Below, in pieces: positions 55,335 to 63,053 of a DNA stretch of 64,000 nt. The stretch is from WTGA01 sp965231865 (GTDB lineage Bacteria; Pseudomonadota; Gammaproteobacteria; Arenicellales; Poriferihabitantaceae): contig CBDDOJ010000001.1 of assembly GCA_965231865.1 (NCBI GenBank), positions 124,001-188,000 on the forward strand. Reading direction: 5' to 3'. The translations under genes and the position numbers were made by a program. The notes beneath the pieces are model-generated. The model was not told where the DNA came from, made no database searches, and saw only the letters and a list, made by a program, of their open reading frames with translations. Numbering within the stretch: position 1 is the stretch's first letter; each line of letters starts with the position of its first letter.

Positions 55335-55792
55335 CGAACGGATACTGAAATCCCTGGGCGATCAGAAAAACAATCCACTAACCATTTCAGATGCTGCGTT
55401 ACTGCAAGCAGGCCATTGACTTTGTCCGTGAATTTCTCGTCATCATCCGAGGCATTTTGTGAAATTGTCCATTCAGCCTTTTCGTCCGTGAGGGCGGTTT
55501 CAGCAACCTCAATGAACTCCTTTAGTACGGCTATACCTCGTTCAGAGGGCGGTAGTGATGCGTCCAACTTCCCGAATAATTTTTCCCGGAGATTTTCGCG
55601 CGTAACATCATCTACAATCCCATCGAACGGAGATTCTTGAGTGTACCACGCATAAATCTCTTCCTGTAAATTCACCGAACCTGACGCCCAAATTTGGGGA
55701 TTTTGGCTATGTGAGTCTTGGTTCAGAATCGGTCTCTTCGGTACAAAATTACGCCATATCGAGAGCCGAAGTGGGCTACTTTCATTAGTCAT
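55331..55792 (-). CDS. Small protein of unknown function, first gene of the cassette
   Basis: 153 residues, acidic, without signal peptide or membrane segment. Its C-terminal two thirds are helical (LREKLFGKLDASLPPSERG, AVLKEFIEVAETAL, LLAVTQHLKWLVD). No motif is known to me. Its TGA overlaps the next ATG by four bases. First place in the operon and small size would fit a regulatory or sensing subunit, but this is only an idea. Confidence 0.7.
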   Translation of the reverse strand: MTNESSPLRLSIWRNFVPKRPILNQDSHSQNPQIWASGSVNLQEEIYAWYTQESPFDGIVDDVTRENLREKLFGKLDASLPPSERGIAVLKEFIEVAETALTDEKAEWTISQNASDDDEKFTDKVNGLLAVTQHLKWLVDCFSDRPGISVSVR

Positions 55793-55836
55793 TACCTACC
55801 ACTCAGTAGAATTTATCTTGGTGAGATTATCCCCTT

Positions 55837-55851
55837 AACATACGACAAATT
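55837..55851 (-). promoter_or_regulatory. Motif upstream of the three-gene cassette, shared with the AbiE locus
   Basis: On the plus strand AACATACGACAAATT; the AbiE locus has AACATACGACAATTT at 62638-62652. Here it lies 45 bp upstream of the first start (55792), there 47 bp upstream. TGTCGTA on the minus strand may be part of a promoter or a repressor site. Confidence 0.4.
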
Positions 55852-55991
55852 GAACGGGCATAATGTGCTCATGAAAGCACTTAATATAACACAATTTTCA
55901 AGAAGCTCCCGGACGATATGCCTGCCCGGAACATTTGTTTAATGTTCGTTTCGGCCAAAATCATATAATCATACCTGCCCCAAAACAACGA

Positions 55992-57212
55992 TCAGGATAC
56001 CGGTTCCGTCACGATATCCACCACAAATCCCACCGCTTTTCCATGGGGACGCGCCAGATCAAAGAGAATCGTCACGTATTCGCCCCGGCCGATCCGGTTC
56101 TCGGTCTCTTTCGGCAAATACAGGCCGGGTCCAAAGGTTCGCCGGCCAACCACCCTGCCCACCCGGTCCGTGAAGGTCAGCTGCAACGCCGGGTAGGCCT
56201 GTTCGAATTCCGCTTCATTGACGAGCTTGACCGTGAGGCGCATGGCACCCGGCTGGGTCGGGTGAAGGTCTATTTTCGTATGGGTCAGGGTAAACCCGTA
56301 CAGGTTTTTCTGTGGCGGCAGATCACAGGCCGCGACCTTGCAAAACAGCTCCAGGTACGGTCGGTAATGTTCATTCTGGGCGTATTTCTCAACAAAGAAA
56401 TACTTGACCTGCAGCCCAAGCAAAAATACAAATCCCGCGATCACCAGAAACCAGGTGAACGTGACCAGCGGATTGGGCTGGTCGACAATATACTGGTCCA
56501 CCTCGCTTCGATCGATCCCCAGTGATGCCTCCGAGGAGGGAGGTTTTTCCGAAAAGGGATCTACCCCTGACTCATGGCCACCCGGGAAGCTCTCCCCATG
56601 GCTCCCGGACCGGCTTTCCGGTTGATCCCGGGAATCGTCGGAGGCGGAAAACGTTTCATAGTGTGCCCGGTCGAAATCCGTGACATAGTCATTGTCCCGA
56701 AGCAACCGGTTGTCTTCCCCGGTTCCGGTTTCCCCGGGCGCCGGGTCCGGCCCCGGTCTGTCCGCCTCGGCTTCAACCCGGTTTCCGGAGGGTTCCCCAT
56801 CCTCTGCGAATGGGTTTCGAATTTCCGGGGATTGAGACGTCTCTCCATCCGGGTCAGGCAACGGGTCAGTCAATGGGTCTTCGGCACCTGCACTGTGCTC
56901 TCCCTGATATGGATCATCGGGTTGGGTTTCATGGCTCCGGGGTTTTCCCGAAGGACTTTTCCCGGAAGATTCCGTGATTTCCCGGGAAACCGATTGTTCC
57001 ATTGAATGGTTTTCCGGACCTTCTTCATCCTGGAGCCCGCCGGATTTCCAGGGGACAAACCCCGATTCCGTTTCCATCACCCTGTGGTCCACCGCCAAAA
57101 AGGTCTTTTCGCAGGCCCCGCACCGCACCAGCCCCGTGTGCTCCAGCTGCGCAGCTGTCAACCGGAGCACGGCGGCACACTCGGGGCAGGAACAGAACCC
57201 GTTTTGACTCAT
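55992..57212 (-). CDS. Zinc-ribbon DUF3426 protein
   Basis: 406 residues from ATG 57212 (MSQNGFCSCPEC), just after the prmA stop. It has an N-terminal zinc ribbon (CPECAAV...CGACEKTF), a long acidic, Pro/Ser/Glu-rich linker (about 55-235), one membrane segment (PLVTFTWFLVIAGFVFLLGLQ) and a C-terminal DUF3426 beta-sandwich. Genes of this type occur right after prmA and before dusB-fis in Pseudomonas and relatives. Function unknown. In this window the dusB-fis pair that should follow is absent. Confidence 0.9.
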   Translation of the reverse strand: MSQNGFCSCPECAAVLRLTAAQLEHTGLVRCGACEKTFLAVDHRVMETESGFVPWKSGGLQDEEGPENHSMEQSVSREITESSGKSPSGKPRSHETQPDDPYQGEHSAGAEDPLTDPLPDPDGETSQSPEIRNPFAEDGEPSGNRVEAEADRPGPDPAPGETGTGEDNRLLRDNDYVTDFDRAHYETFSASDDSRDQPESRSGSHGESFPGGHESGVDPFSEKPPSSEASLGIDRSEVDQYIVDQPNPLVTFTWFLVIAGFVFLLGLQVKYFFVEKYAQNEHYRPYLELFCKVAACDLPPQKNLYGFTLTHTKIDLHPTQPGAMRLTVKLVNEAEFEQAYPALQLTFTDRVGRVVGRRTFGPGLYLPKETENRIGRGEYVTILFDLARPHGKAVGFVVDIVTEPVS

Positions 57213-57234
57213 TCGACCTTCTTCAGAATAATAT

Positions 57235-58119
57235 TCATCGTACATGCCCGATCAGGAGCACCCAATTGCCCAGGGACTTTTCCGTAAAATCAATGGGAGC
57301 ATCAAAAGCCATTTTAACCATCCCGACTTCAGACTTCAAAATCCCGCACAGCAGTATCGTACCACCCCGTTCCACGACGGAGGTAATCGTATGCGACAAC
57401 CGGACAATGGTCGGGGCCAGAATATTGGCGATCACCAGTTCTCCCCGGCAAGTCTTCACCGTCTTCTCAAACTCCACATCGGACAACAGGGTGATTTTTT
57501 CTTCCACGGCATTGATCCGGGCATTGGATGCAGCGGTTTCCAGTGCCCTGGAGTCCAGGTCAACGCCAATGCCCCGGCGAGCACCCAGTTTGACCGCTGC
57601 AATGGCCAGAATTCCCGAACCACAACCCATGTCAATTACCGTCTTGCCCGAAACATCCTCCCGTGTCAACTGTTCAAGGCACAATCGCGTGGTTTCGTGT
57701 GACCCCGTACCAAAGGCCAATCCCGGCCCAATGAACAAATTCGTCCCGCCTGGAGATTTCGGCTCACGGCTGCCGGGGCACACCCAAAGTCCCTTGCCGA
57801 CCTGGAAGGGAGCACAATCCGCCCGCCGACCCCGTTCCCAGTCACGGTCCACCACTTCTTCAATGGCCAGCTCCCCGGCCCGCCCCGTGCACAACTGAAT
57901 GGATCCAATCATGGTATCCAACGGGTCCGCTGGATCAAACAATGCACAGACCCGCTGATTCTCCCAGCGCGGCTCCCCCGGGAAGGCATTGTCAAAACAC
58001 TCCTGATCGTCGGTACAGGTAATGGAGACGGATATCGCACCATGATCCTGCAGGATTTCCATCACGCTGTCCGACTGCTCCCGGCGGGTATTCACGGACA
58101 CCTGCAAAAACCGGTCCAT
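57235..58119 (-). CDS. prmA: Ribosomal protein L11 methyltransferase
   Basis: 294 residues. The N-terminal substrate domain is followed by a SAM-dependent methyltransferase fold: TVIDMGCGSGILAIAAVKLG (motif I), GVDLDSRALETAASNARINAV and VIANILAPTIVRLS with the N-x-x-x catalytic loop. AFGTGSHETTRLCLEQL is a PrmA hallmark. It trimethylates several sites of ribosomal protein L11. It follows accC with a 5-bp gap in the same order as in other gammaproteobacteria. Confidence 0.97.
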   Translation of the reverse strand: MDRFLQVSVNTRREQSDSVMEILQDHGAISVSITCTDDQECFDNAFPGEPRWENQRVCALFDPADPLDTMIGSIQLCTGRAGELAIEEVVDRDWERGRRADCAPFQVGKGLWVCPGSREPKSPGGTNLFIGPGLAFGTGSHETTRLCLEQLTREDVSGKTVIDMGCGSGILAIAAVKLGARRGIGVDLDSRALETAASNARINAVEEKITLLSDVEFEKTVKTCRGELVIANILAPTIVRLSHTITSVVERGGTILLCGILKSEVGMVKMAFDAPIDFTEKSLGNWVLLIGHVR

Positions 58120-58124
58120 GGGGT

Positions 58125-59477
58125 CTATTTGTCCCGGATCAGGTTTTCCAGGAAATGGATGTCACACTGTCCTTCGACAAATCCGGGATCCTGGATCAGC
58201 TGACGATGCAACGGCAAATTGGTTTTGATTCCATCCACCACCATTTCCTGCAGGGCACCATTCATTCGGGCCAACGCTTCATCGCGATGCATTCCATGGG
58301 TAATAATCTTGCCAATCATGGAGTCATAGTACGGAGGCACCAGGTAATTGCTGTAAACGTGGGAGTCCACCCGAACACCCGGCCCCCCTGCCATGTGGTA
58401 CTGGCTGATCCGGCCTGGCGACGGGATAAACGTCGTGGGGTCTTCCGCGTTGATCCGGCATTCAATGGCATGGCCCCGAAAATGCACATCCTGTTGCCTG
58501 AAGCGGAGTTTTTCACCGTCTGCCACCCGTATCTGCTCCTGCAGCAAGTCAATCCCGGTAATCATTTCCGTCACCGCGTGTTCCACCTGAATCCGGGTAT
58601 TCATTTCGATGAAGTAAAATTCCCCGTCCTGGAAAAGGAATTCAAATGTCCCCGCACCCCGGTAACCCATGGTCTTGCAGGCCTGTGCACATTGCGTTCC
58701 CATTTCATTCCTGAGTCCATCACTGATTCCGGGAGCGGGCGCTTCCTCGATGACTTTCTGATAACGGCGTTGCATGGAGCAGTCACGATCGCCCAAATGA
58801 ATGACATTGCCATGGGTATCGGCAAGCACCTGGAATTCGATATGGCGTGGCCTTTCCAAAAACCTTTCCATATACAGCGTATCATCGCCAAATGCACTGG
58901 CCGCCTCCTTCCTCGTGGTTTCAACACTGTCCAGGAGTTCCTTCTCCTCGCGCACAACCCGCATGCCTTTCCCGCCACCGCCACCACTGGCCTTGACCAA
59001 CAGCGGATACCCGATTTCCGAGGCGAGACGGATAATTTCACCGGCCTCTTCCGGGAGCGGACCATTCGACCCCGGCACACAGGGAACCCCGGCCTCCCGC
59101 ATCACGGAAAGAGCGGAAATCTTGTTTCCCATCCTGCGGATGGTTTCCGCCGTCGGGCCGACAAAGATAAACTGGCTTTGCTCCACCTGTTCCGCAAAAT
59201 CCGGGTTTTCGGACAGGAACCCATAACCGGGATGGACCGCGTTCGCCTGGGTGACTTCGGCGGCGGCAATCACCGATGCAATGTTCAGGTAACTTTCTGC
59301 CGCCGGTGCCGGGCCGATGCAAACGGACTCGTCGGCAAGGCGGACATACTTGGCATCCCGATCTGCTTCAGAGTGTAGGGCAACGGTCAAAATGCCCAGC
59401 TGGCGGCAGGCACGAAGGATTCTCAGTGCAATTTCGCCACGGTTGGCGATTACCAGTTTTTTTATCTGGTCTGGCAT
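58125..59477 (-). CDS. accC: Acetyl-CoA carboxylase biotin carboxylase subunit
   Basis: 450 residues from ATG 59477; the longer frame overlaps accB and is not conserved. LVIANRGEIALRILRACRQLGI, LVKASGGGGGKGMRVVREE, DCSMQRRYQKVIEEAPAPG and EMNTRIQVEHAVTEMITGID are the standard ATP-grasp motifs. It carboxylates biotin on AccB in the first step of fatty-acid synthesis. The order aroQ-accB-accC-prmA is that of Pseudomonas. The second, accessory carboxylase lies at 44283-45668. Confidence 0.97.
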   Translation of the reverse strand: MPDQIKKLVIANRGEIALRILRACRQLGILTVALHSEADRDAKYVRLADESVCIGPAPAAESYLNIASVIAAAEVTQANAVHPGYGFLSENPDFAEQVEQSQFIFVGPTAETIRRMGNKISALSVMREAGVPCVPGSNGPLPEEAGEIIRLASEIGYPLLVKASGGGGGKGMRVVREEKELLDSVETTRKEAASAFGDDTLYMERFLERPRHIEFQVLADTHGNVIHLGDRDCSMQRRYQKVIEEAPAPGISDGLRNEMGTQCAQACKTMGYRGAGTFEFLFQDGEFYFIEMNTRIQVEHAVTEMITGIDLLQEQIRVADGEKLRFRQQDVHFRGHAIECRINAEDPTTFIPSPGRISQYHMAGGPGVRVDSHVYSNYLVPPYYDSMIGKIITHGMHRDEALARMNGALQEMVVDGIKTNLPLHRQLIQDPGFVEGQCDIHFLENLIRDK

Positions 59478-59505
59478 CTGGCTGTGCGGGAGATCGAATG
59501 GGCGA

Positions 59506-59964
59506 TTACTGGATGAGGAAAAGAGGTTCCCCGAATTCAACCGGGTCACCATTGCTCTTGTACACGGCAATGACCGTTCCGGAAACATCGGACTCCACCT
59601 GGTTAAACGTTTTCATCGCTTCAATCAGGCACAACGGATCCCCGGCACTCACCTTGGTGTCCACCCGGACGTAGGGTGCCGTCTCCTCGGAAGGTGCTTC
59701 GTAATAAGTGCCCACCATGGGGGAGGTAATCACCCTGCCCTCGCCGCCGGTGGGAGAGGCTTCGGGCCCCCCCGCCTCGACAACCGCAGGCGGTTCCAGC
59801 TGGGGGCCGGGGGGAAGCTCCACACCGGGTGGGGCCGCGAGGATGGGCTGGGAAGTGGAGGCCCGGCTCAGGCGGATGGCACTGTCGCCTTCCGTAATCT
59901 CCATTTCAACCAGTTCGGAGGCTTCCAGAAGCTCAATGAGCTTTTTGACTTTTCTTAGATCCAT
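59506..59964 (-). CDS. accB: Acetyl-CoA carboxylase biotin carboxyl carrier protein
   Basis: 152 residues. N-terminal coiled helix (MDLRKVKKLIELLEASELVE), a Pro/Ala-rich linker (about 40-75) and a biotinyl domain with the biotin lysine K118 in CLIEAMKTFNQVES; the last Met of the common AMKM motif is Thr, which is also seen in other AccB proteins. ITSPMVGTYYEAPSEE is the typical thumb-containing start. It carries carboxybiotin to AccAD. It lies 29 bp before the accC start. Confidence 0.97.
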   Translation of the reverse strand: MDLRKVKKLIELLEASELVEMEITEGDSAIRLSRASTSQPILAAPPGVELPPGPQLEPPAVVEAGGPEASPTGGEGRVITSPMVGTYYEAPSEETAPYVRVDTKVSAGDPLCLIEAMKTFNQVESDVSGTVIAVYKSNGDPVEFGEPLFLIQ

Positions 59965-60052
59965 ACATTTCCCCCTGGGTGGTCAGTACAATTCTCCAGA
60001 TGAAACCAATGCGATAGGATTGGCGGTAGGATTGTTCCCGCCATCTGCCTGC

Positions 60053-60499
60053 TCATCCACCGGACCGAATTCCCGCTCTGGCGGCCCGGTACGCAAATTC
60101 ATATCCCAGGGACCCCAGCCCGGTGATGACGCCTTCTGCCTTATCCGAAAAATAGGAGTGGCGCCTGAAAGGTTCCCTGGCATGAACATTGGACAAGTGC
60201 ACTTCGATAAACGGGATGCCCACCGCAACCAGTGCATCCCGGATGGCCACGCTGGTATGGGTGAATGCGGCCGGGTTGATGATGATGAAGTCCACATTCT
60301 GTCGGGGTGATTGCTGGATCCAGTCAATCAGTTCGTTTTCGGCATTGCTTTGTTTGCAGGTCACGTGATGACCATCTTCACGGGCCAGGCTTTCCAGTCG
60401 CCGGTTAATGTCTTCCAGCCTGGCCTGTCCATAGTATTTGGGCTCCCGGGTACCGAGGAGATTCAGGTTCGGACCATGAATCACGAGGAAATTTGCCAT
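60053..60499 (-). CDS. aroQ: Type II 3-dehydroquinate dehydratase
   Basis: 148 residues. ANFLVIHGPNLNLLGTREP is the family start with the catalytic tyrosine lower down (YYGQ), SNAENELIDWIQ holds the lid residues, NPAAFTHTSVAIRDAL and PFIEVHLSNVHAREPFR with the catalytic histidine follow. It dehydrates 3-dehydroquinate in the shikimate pathway. It heads the run aroQ-accB-accC-prmA. A promoter is likely in the upstream 40 bp (TATAAC near 60517 on the minus strand). Confidence 0.96.
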   Translation of the reverse strand: MANFLVIHGPNLNLLGTREPKYYGQARLEDINRRLESLAREDGHHVTCKQSNAENELIDWIQQSPRQNVDFIIINPAAFTHTSVAIRDALVAVGIPFIEVHLSNVHAREPFRRHSYFSDKAEGVITGLGSLGYEFAYRAARAGIRSGG

Positions 60500-60933
60500 G
60501 ATGCGGTAATGTTATAAAATATGGACGTTATGACTCCAAACTTGGATTTTACAGTACAGTTCTATGACATTTAAAGGATTTTACTGAAATTTAATGAATT
60601 TTGTGATTGAAAACCCTGACTGGATTCTGACCGAAGAAAGAAAGAGGAACTCCCCCGCTGCGTCTGAATCGGCTCCCTCCGGGACTCTTGGGCGCCGCGC
60701 AGATTTAAATGAACGGTAGTGTCTCACCCTGAAATTCCTTTCTTATCAGACCCGCGCTTTTTTAACGCCCCGTAAAAGGGGGCATCTTAAGAATTGAATT
60801 GACAGCCCTGCTTTTCCTGTTGACTCCTCAAAGCCATTCAGCGTACAGTATCAGCCGCATAGTTCTAAATAAAAGGTACAAACTATGGTTTACTACGGCC
60901 CAGGCGTCGGCCCCACGATCTAATAGAAAGCAC
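60500..60933. other. Intergenic region upstream of aroQ
   Basis: 434 bp with no credible gene. It contains the aroQ promoter region, a dispersed repeat copy (60774-60806), and near the end GCACT-caaagt-AGTGC with T-run (60930-60952), a weak terminator-like hairpin on the plus strand that overlaps the end of the next ORF. Confidence 0.45.
60774..60806. repeat. Dispersed repeat, copy B (GGGGGCATCTT type)
   Basis: AAAAGGGGGCATCTTAAG followed by AATTGAATTGACAGCC. It corresponds to copy A at 12983-13014 over its whole length with small gaps. Orphan end of a mobile element, most likely. Confidence 0.5.
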
Positions 60934-61245
60934 TCAAAGTAGTGCCTTTTTTATATGTTGAATCCTTGACCGTTCTGTCACTTCGGCCATGTTATCGACA
61001 GCATCTGATGCTTCGCGTTCAACTTGACCTAAAGCATCTTTATACTCTTCCAGCACCCGTATCGACGGCCCACAGGTCCCCGGAGAACCCTTGGGCGTGC
61101 TGTCGTTATCTTCCGTCAAGACCATGAAGCAGCGTGTGATATCCAGTGAGTGGCGTACCGTCGGCCAGCAGGATTCCGGTCCGTGACCCTGAACCTTTTT
61201 TTCGCTGACCTTCAAAACCGGACCCAATGATTCGTACTGCCACAT
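60934..61245 (-). CDS. Hypothetical protein, uncertain
   Basis: 103 residues from ATG 61245, overlapping the start of the HAD gene on the other strand by 19 bp. The C-terminal half is a convincing amphipathic helix (RVLEEYKDALGQVEREASDA, then VDNMAEVTERSRI). The N-terminal half is not typical. I know no homologue. It may be a gene remnant, since remnants of mobile elements lie nearby. Confidence 0.35.
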   Translation of the reverse strand: MWQYESLGPVLKVSEKKVQGHGPESCWPTVRHSLDITRCFMVLTEDNDSTPKGSPGTCGPSIRVLEEYKDALGQVEREASDAVDNMAEVTERSRIQHIKKALL

Positions 61246-61901
61246 CCTGCCTTTTTGACATGGATGGTTTGCTCCTGGATACGGAAAGGATCTATACACA
61301 AATTACCCAATCCATTGTGGGCCGATACGGCAAAACCTACGACTGGTCACTGAAGAGCAATATGATTGGCCGGCCCGCACTGGATTCGGCCCGCTATCTG
61401 GTCAAGATGCTGGAATTGCCCATCACTCCGGAAGAATACCTGAAAGAAAGATCCGTGCTGGCACCCACCGAGTTTCCAAAATGCATGCCCATGCCTGGTG
61501 CAAGGAAACTGGTCCGTCATTTGAGGAGCCATGACATTCCCATTGCGGTCGCCACCAGTTCAAACCGGGGACTGTATGAAATCAAGACGACGCATCATCA
61601 GGACTGGTTCGGCCTGTTTGATGCCATTGTCACCGGCGATGACCCGGAAATCAGCCAGGGGAAACCGGCTCCAGACATCTTTCTGGTCGCGGCAAAGCGT
61701 CTCGGTGTCGACCCGGCCTCGGCCCTGGTGTTTGAAGATGCCCCGTCCGGTCTGGCGGCAGGAGTTGCTGCCGGAGCACGGGTCATCACCGTCCCGGACC
61801 CCAATATGGACCCGTCCCGATACGCGGAAGCGACCCAGGTCCTGGCTTCACTGGAACAGTTCAAGCCGGAAATGTTTGGGTTGCCGGTGATGAGGAATTG
61901 A
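61227..61901 (+). CDS. HAD-superfamily phosphatase (HDHD1/GS1-like)
   Basis: 224 residues. The nucleophile motif CLFDMDGLLLDTE (D-x-D), the threonine/serine motif IAVATSSNRG, the lysine in GKPAPDIFL and the metal-binding FEDAPSGLAAGVAAGA show a complete subfamily I HAD phosphatase. The cap domain is helical (residues about 18-85). The closest known type is GS1/HDHD1 pseudouridine-5'-phosphatase or phosphoglycolate-like enzymes, so the substrate is a small phosphomonoester. It stands alone. Confidence 0.92.
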   Translation: MIRTATSCLFDMDGLLLDTERIYTQITQSIVGRYGKTYDWSLKSNMIGRPALDSARYLVKMLELPITPEEYLKERSVLAPTEFPKCMPMPGARKLVRHLRSHDIPIAVATSSNRGLYEIKTTHHQDWFGLFDAIVTGDDPEISQGKPAPDIFLVAAKRLGVDPASALVFEDAPSGLAAGVAAGARVITVPDPNMDPSRYAEATQVLASLEQFKPEMFGLPVMRN

Positions 61902-61948
61902 GGCATACCGATCCTTGACTTTCCATATTTTGGTAATAGGGGTCAAGA

Positions 61949-62203
61949 TTATTCAAAAGCCACAAAGAGTTTTTGGGTCACTGAACCGGCATCCCAAATG
62001 AATTGGGCTGACATTCGGTTTAAGTCGATCCCGGATTTAGCCAGCGCCGTACCACCAGCAAATACCAGTTGGTGAGATTCAAACTGGAAGGGTTGCAGAA
62101 TTCTCAGTAGCTCGACAATATAGTAATCCTTTTCAACGATGGAGATTTCACCAAGGCTCAGGGCATCAGCAGCCCCAGCAAGGGCCAACGTCAAGTCAGG
62201 CAT
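61949..62203 (-). pseudogene. Truncated AbiEii-type nucleotidyltransferase toxin
   Basis: 84 residues. The N-terminal part is normal for AbiEii/AbiGii toxins (LSLGEISIVEKDYYIVELL and HQLVFAGGTALAKSG, the GG-T-A-L motif). It breaks off after NRMS, where the catalytic EDIDL should be, and continues with unrelated sequence (AQFIWDAGSVTQKLF) to a stop. The lost Asp pair and the missing ~200 residues mean that the toxin is dead. The foreign end GGGGTCAAGATTATT (plus strand, 61937-61951) looks like a repeat or element end. It overlaps the antitoxin gene by eight bases. Confidence 0.85.
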
Positions 62204-62591
62204 TCAGTCGGCTATTTCCAACCGACAAACGGCGTTTAAAACGATCAGGGGTTTCGATTTGTGTATACGCAGGGATTTGCGTAGATTCCCCCGACAAGTA
62301 TTGGGTTGAACTCCTGCCTAATGAATAATCGACATTGAGGCGCTCAAGCGCCTCCAGAATGACGGCATCCGAACCACCAGGGCACGCAGGCATGAGCCTG
62401 CCTGTTATCGAGTTTTTCCTGGCCTTGGTATAGACACCATAACCGACTTTTAGCAACTCACCGTCCTTCACCAGGTCACGTAATACGCGTCCAACCTGAT
62501 CATACCCGGCAATATCCTTGAAATCGGCTCGCATGAAAACGTAGCGCTTTGAGCGACTCAGTCGTTTTTGTATCTGAACTTTGATAGACAT
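62196..62591 (-). CDS. AbiEi-family antitoxin (DUF6088-like)
   Basis: 131 residues. The N-terminal winged helix (VFMRADFKDIAGYDQVGRVLRDLVKDGELLKVGYGVYTKAR) is that of AbiEi/DUF6088 antitoxins, which repress their own operon. The C-terminal half ends RFKRRLSVGNSRLNA. It precedes the truncated toxin with an eight-base overlap. Two ATACGACA repeats upstream may be its binding site. The antitoxin looks complete even though its toxin is broken. Confidence 0.88.
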   Translation of the reverse strand: MSIKVQIQKRLSRSKRYVFMRADFKDIAGYDQVGRVLRDLVKDGELLKVGYGVYTKARKNSITGRLMPACPGGSDAVILEALERLNVDYSLGRSSTQYLSGESTQIPAYTQIETPDRFKRRLSVGNSRLNA

Positions 62592-63053
62592 GACTTCTCT
62601 TTAATCAAGGCAACAAAAGATTGCAGAAAGCCTAGCAAACATACGACAATTTATCCAGAAAATATACGACATTCTTGAACCAAGGCGCGTCATGAAGAGC
62701 CATTGGTGCGCGTTCTGTGTTGGATCAGACGAATCCTCTTTGTCGATGGAACATAGCACTGTGTCGGTACTCACTGAACTTCAGTCAGCAAGAGGTACCA
62801 GCCCTGGTTGCCAGTCACGAGTTCGATGTTGACGCGGCGAGCGCAGGAGACTACCCGAAGATTGTCCCTGTACCCGTGGAATTGGATACACCCATTGAGT
62901 GGATTGAGTATCGGCGACGGAATTGACGTACCGTGGACCAAGACGGGCTAAGAAACAGGACAACTTTGCAGCACACGAATCTGGCGGTGCCAAGATCGGC
63001 CTTCCGTTTGGCAAAACCGCATGTACTGGCCATGCCGCCCCCCAGACGGGCCT
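62592..63053. other. Intergenic region with AbiE promoter
   Basis: 462 bp. The first 80 bp hold the AbiE operator repeats. The remainder has short open frames on both strands, for example one at 62717-62926 with a protein-like end (VPVELDTPIEWIEYRRRN), perhaps a gene remnant, but I cannot assign it. Confidence 0.4.
62638..62671 (-). promoter_or_regulatory. Possible AbiEi operator with two direct repeats
   Basis: ATACGACA occurs at 62641-62648 and 62664-62671, 23 bp apart, 50-80 bp upstream of the antitoxin start at 62591. The first copy belongs to the 15-base motif shared with the three-gene cassette (55837-55851). Confidence 0.45.

Noticed and set aside
58155..59378. 407-codon plus-strand ORF opposite accC
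   Set aside because: Same reason: complete antisense overlap with accC and no recognisable protein family.
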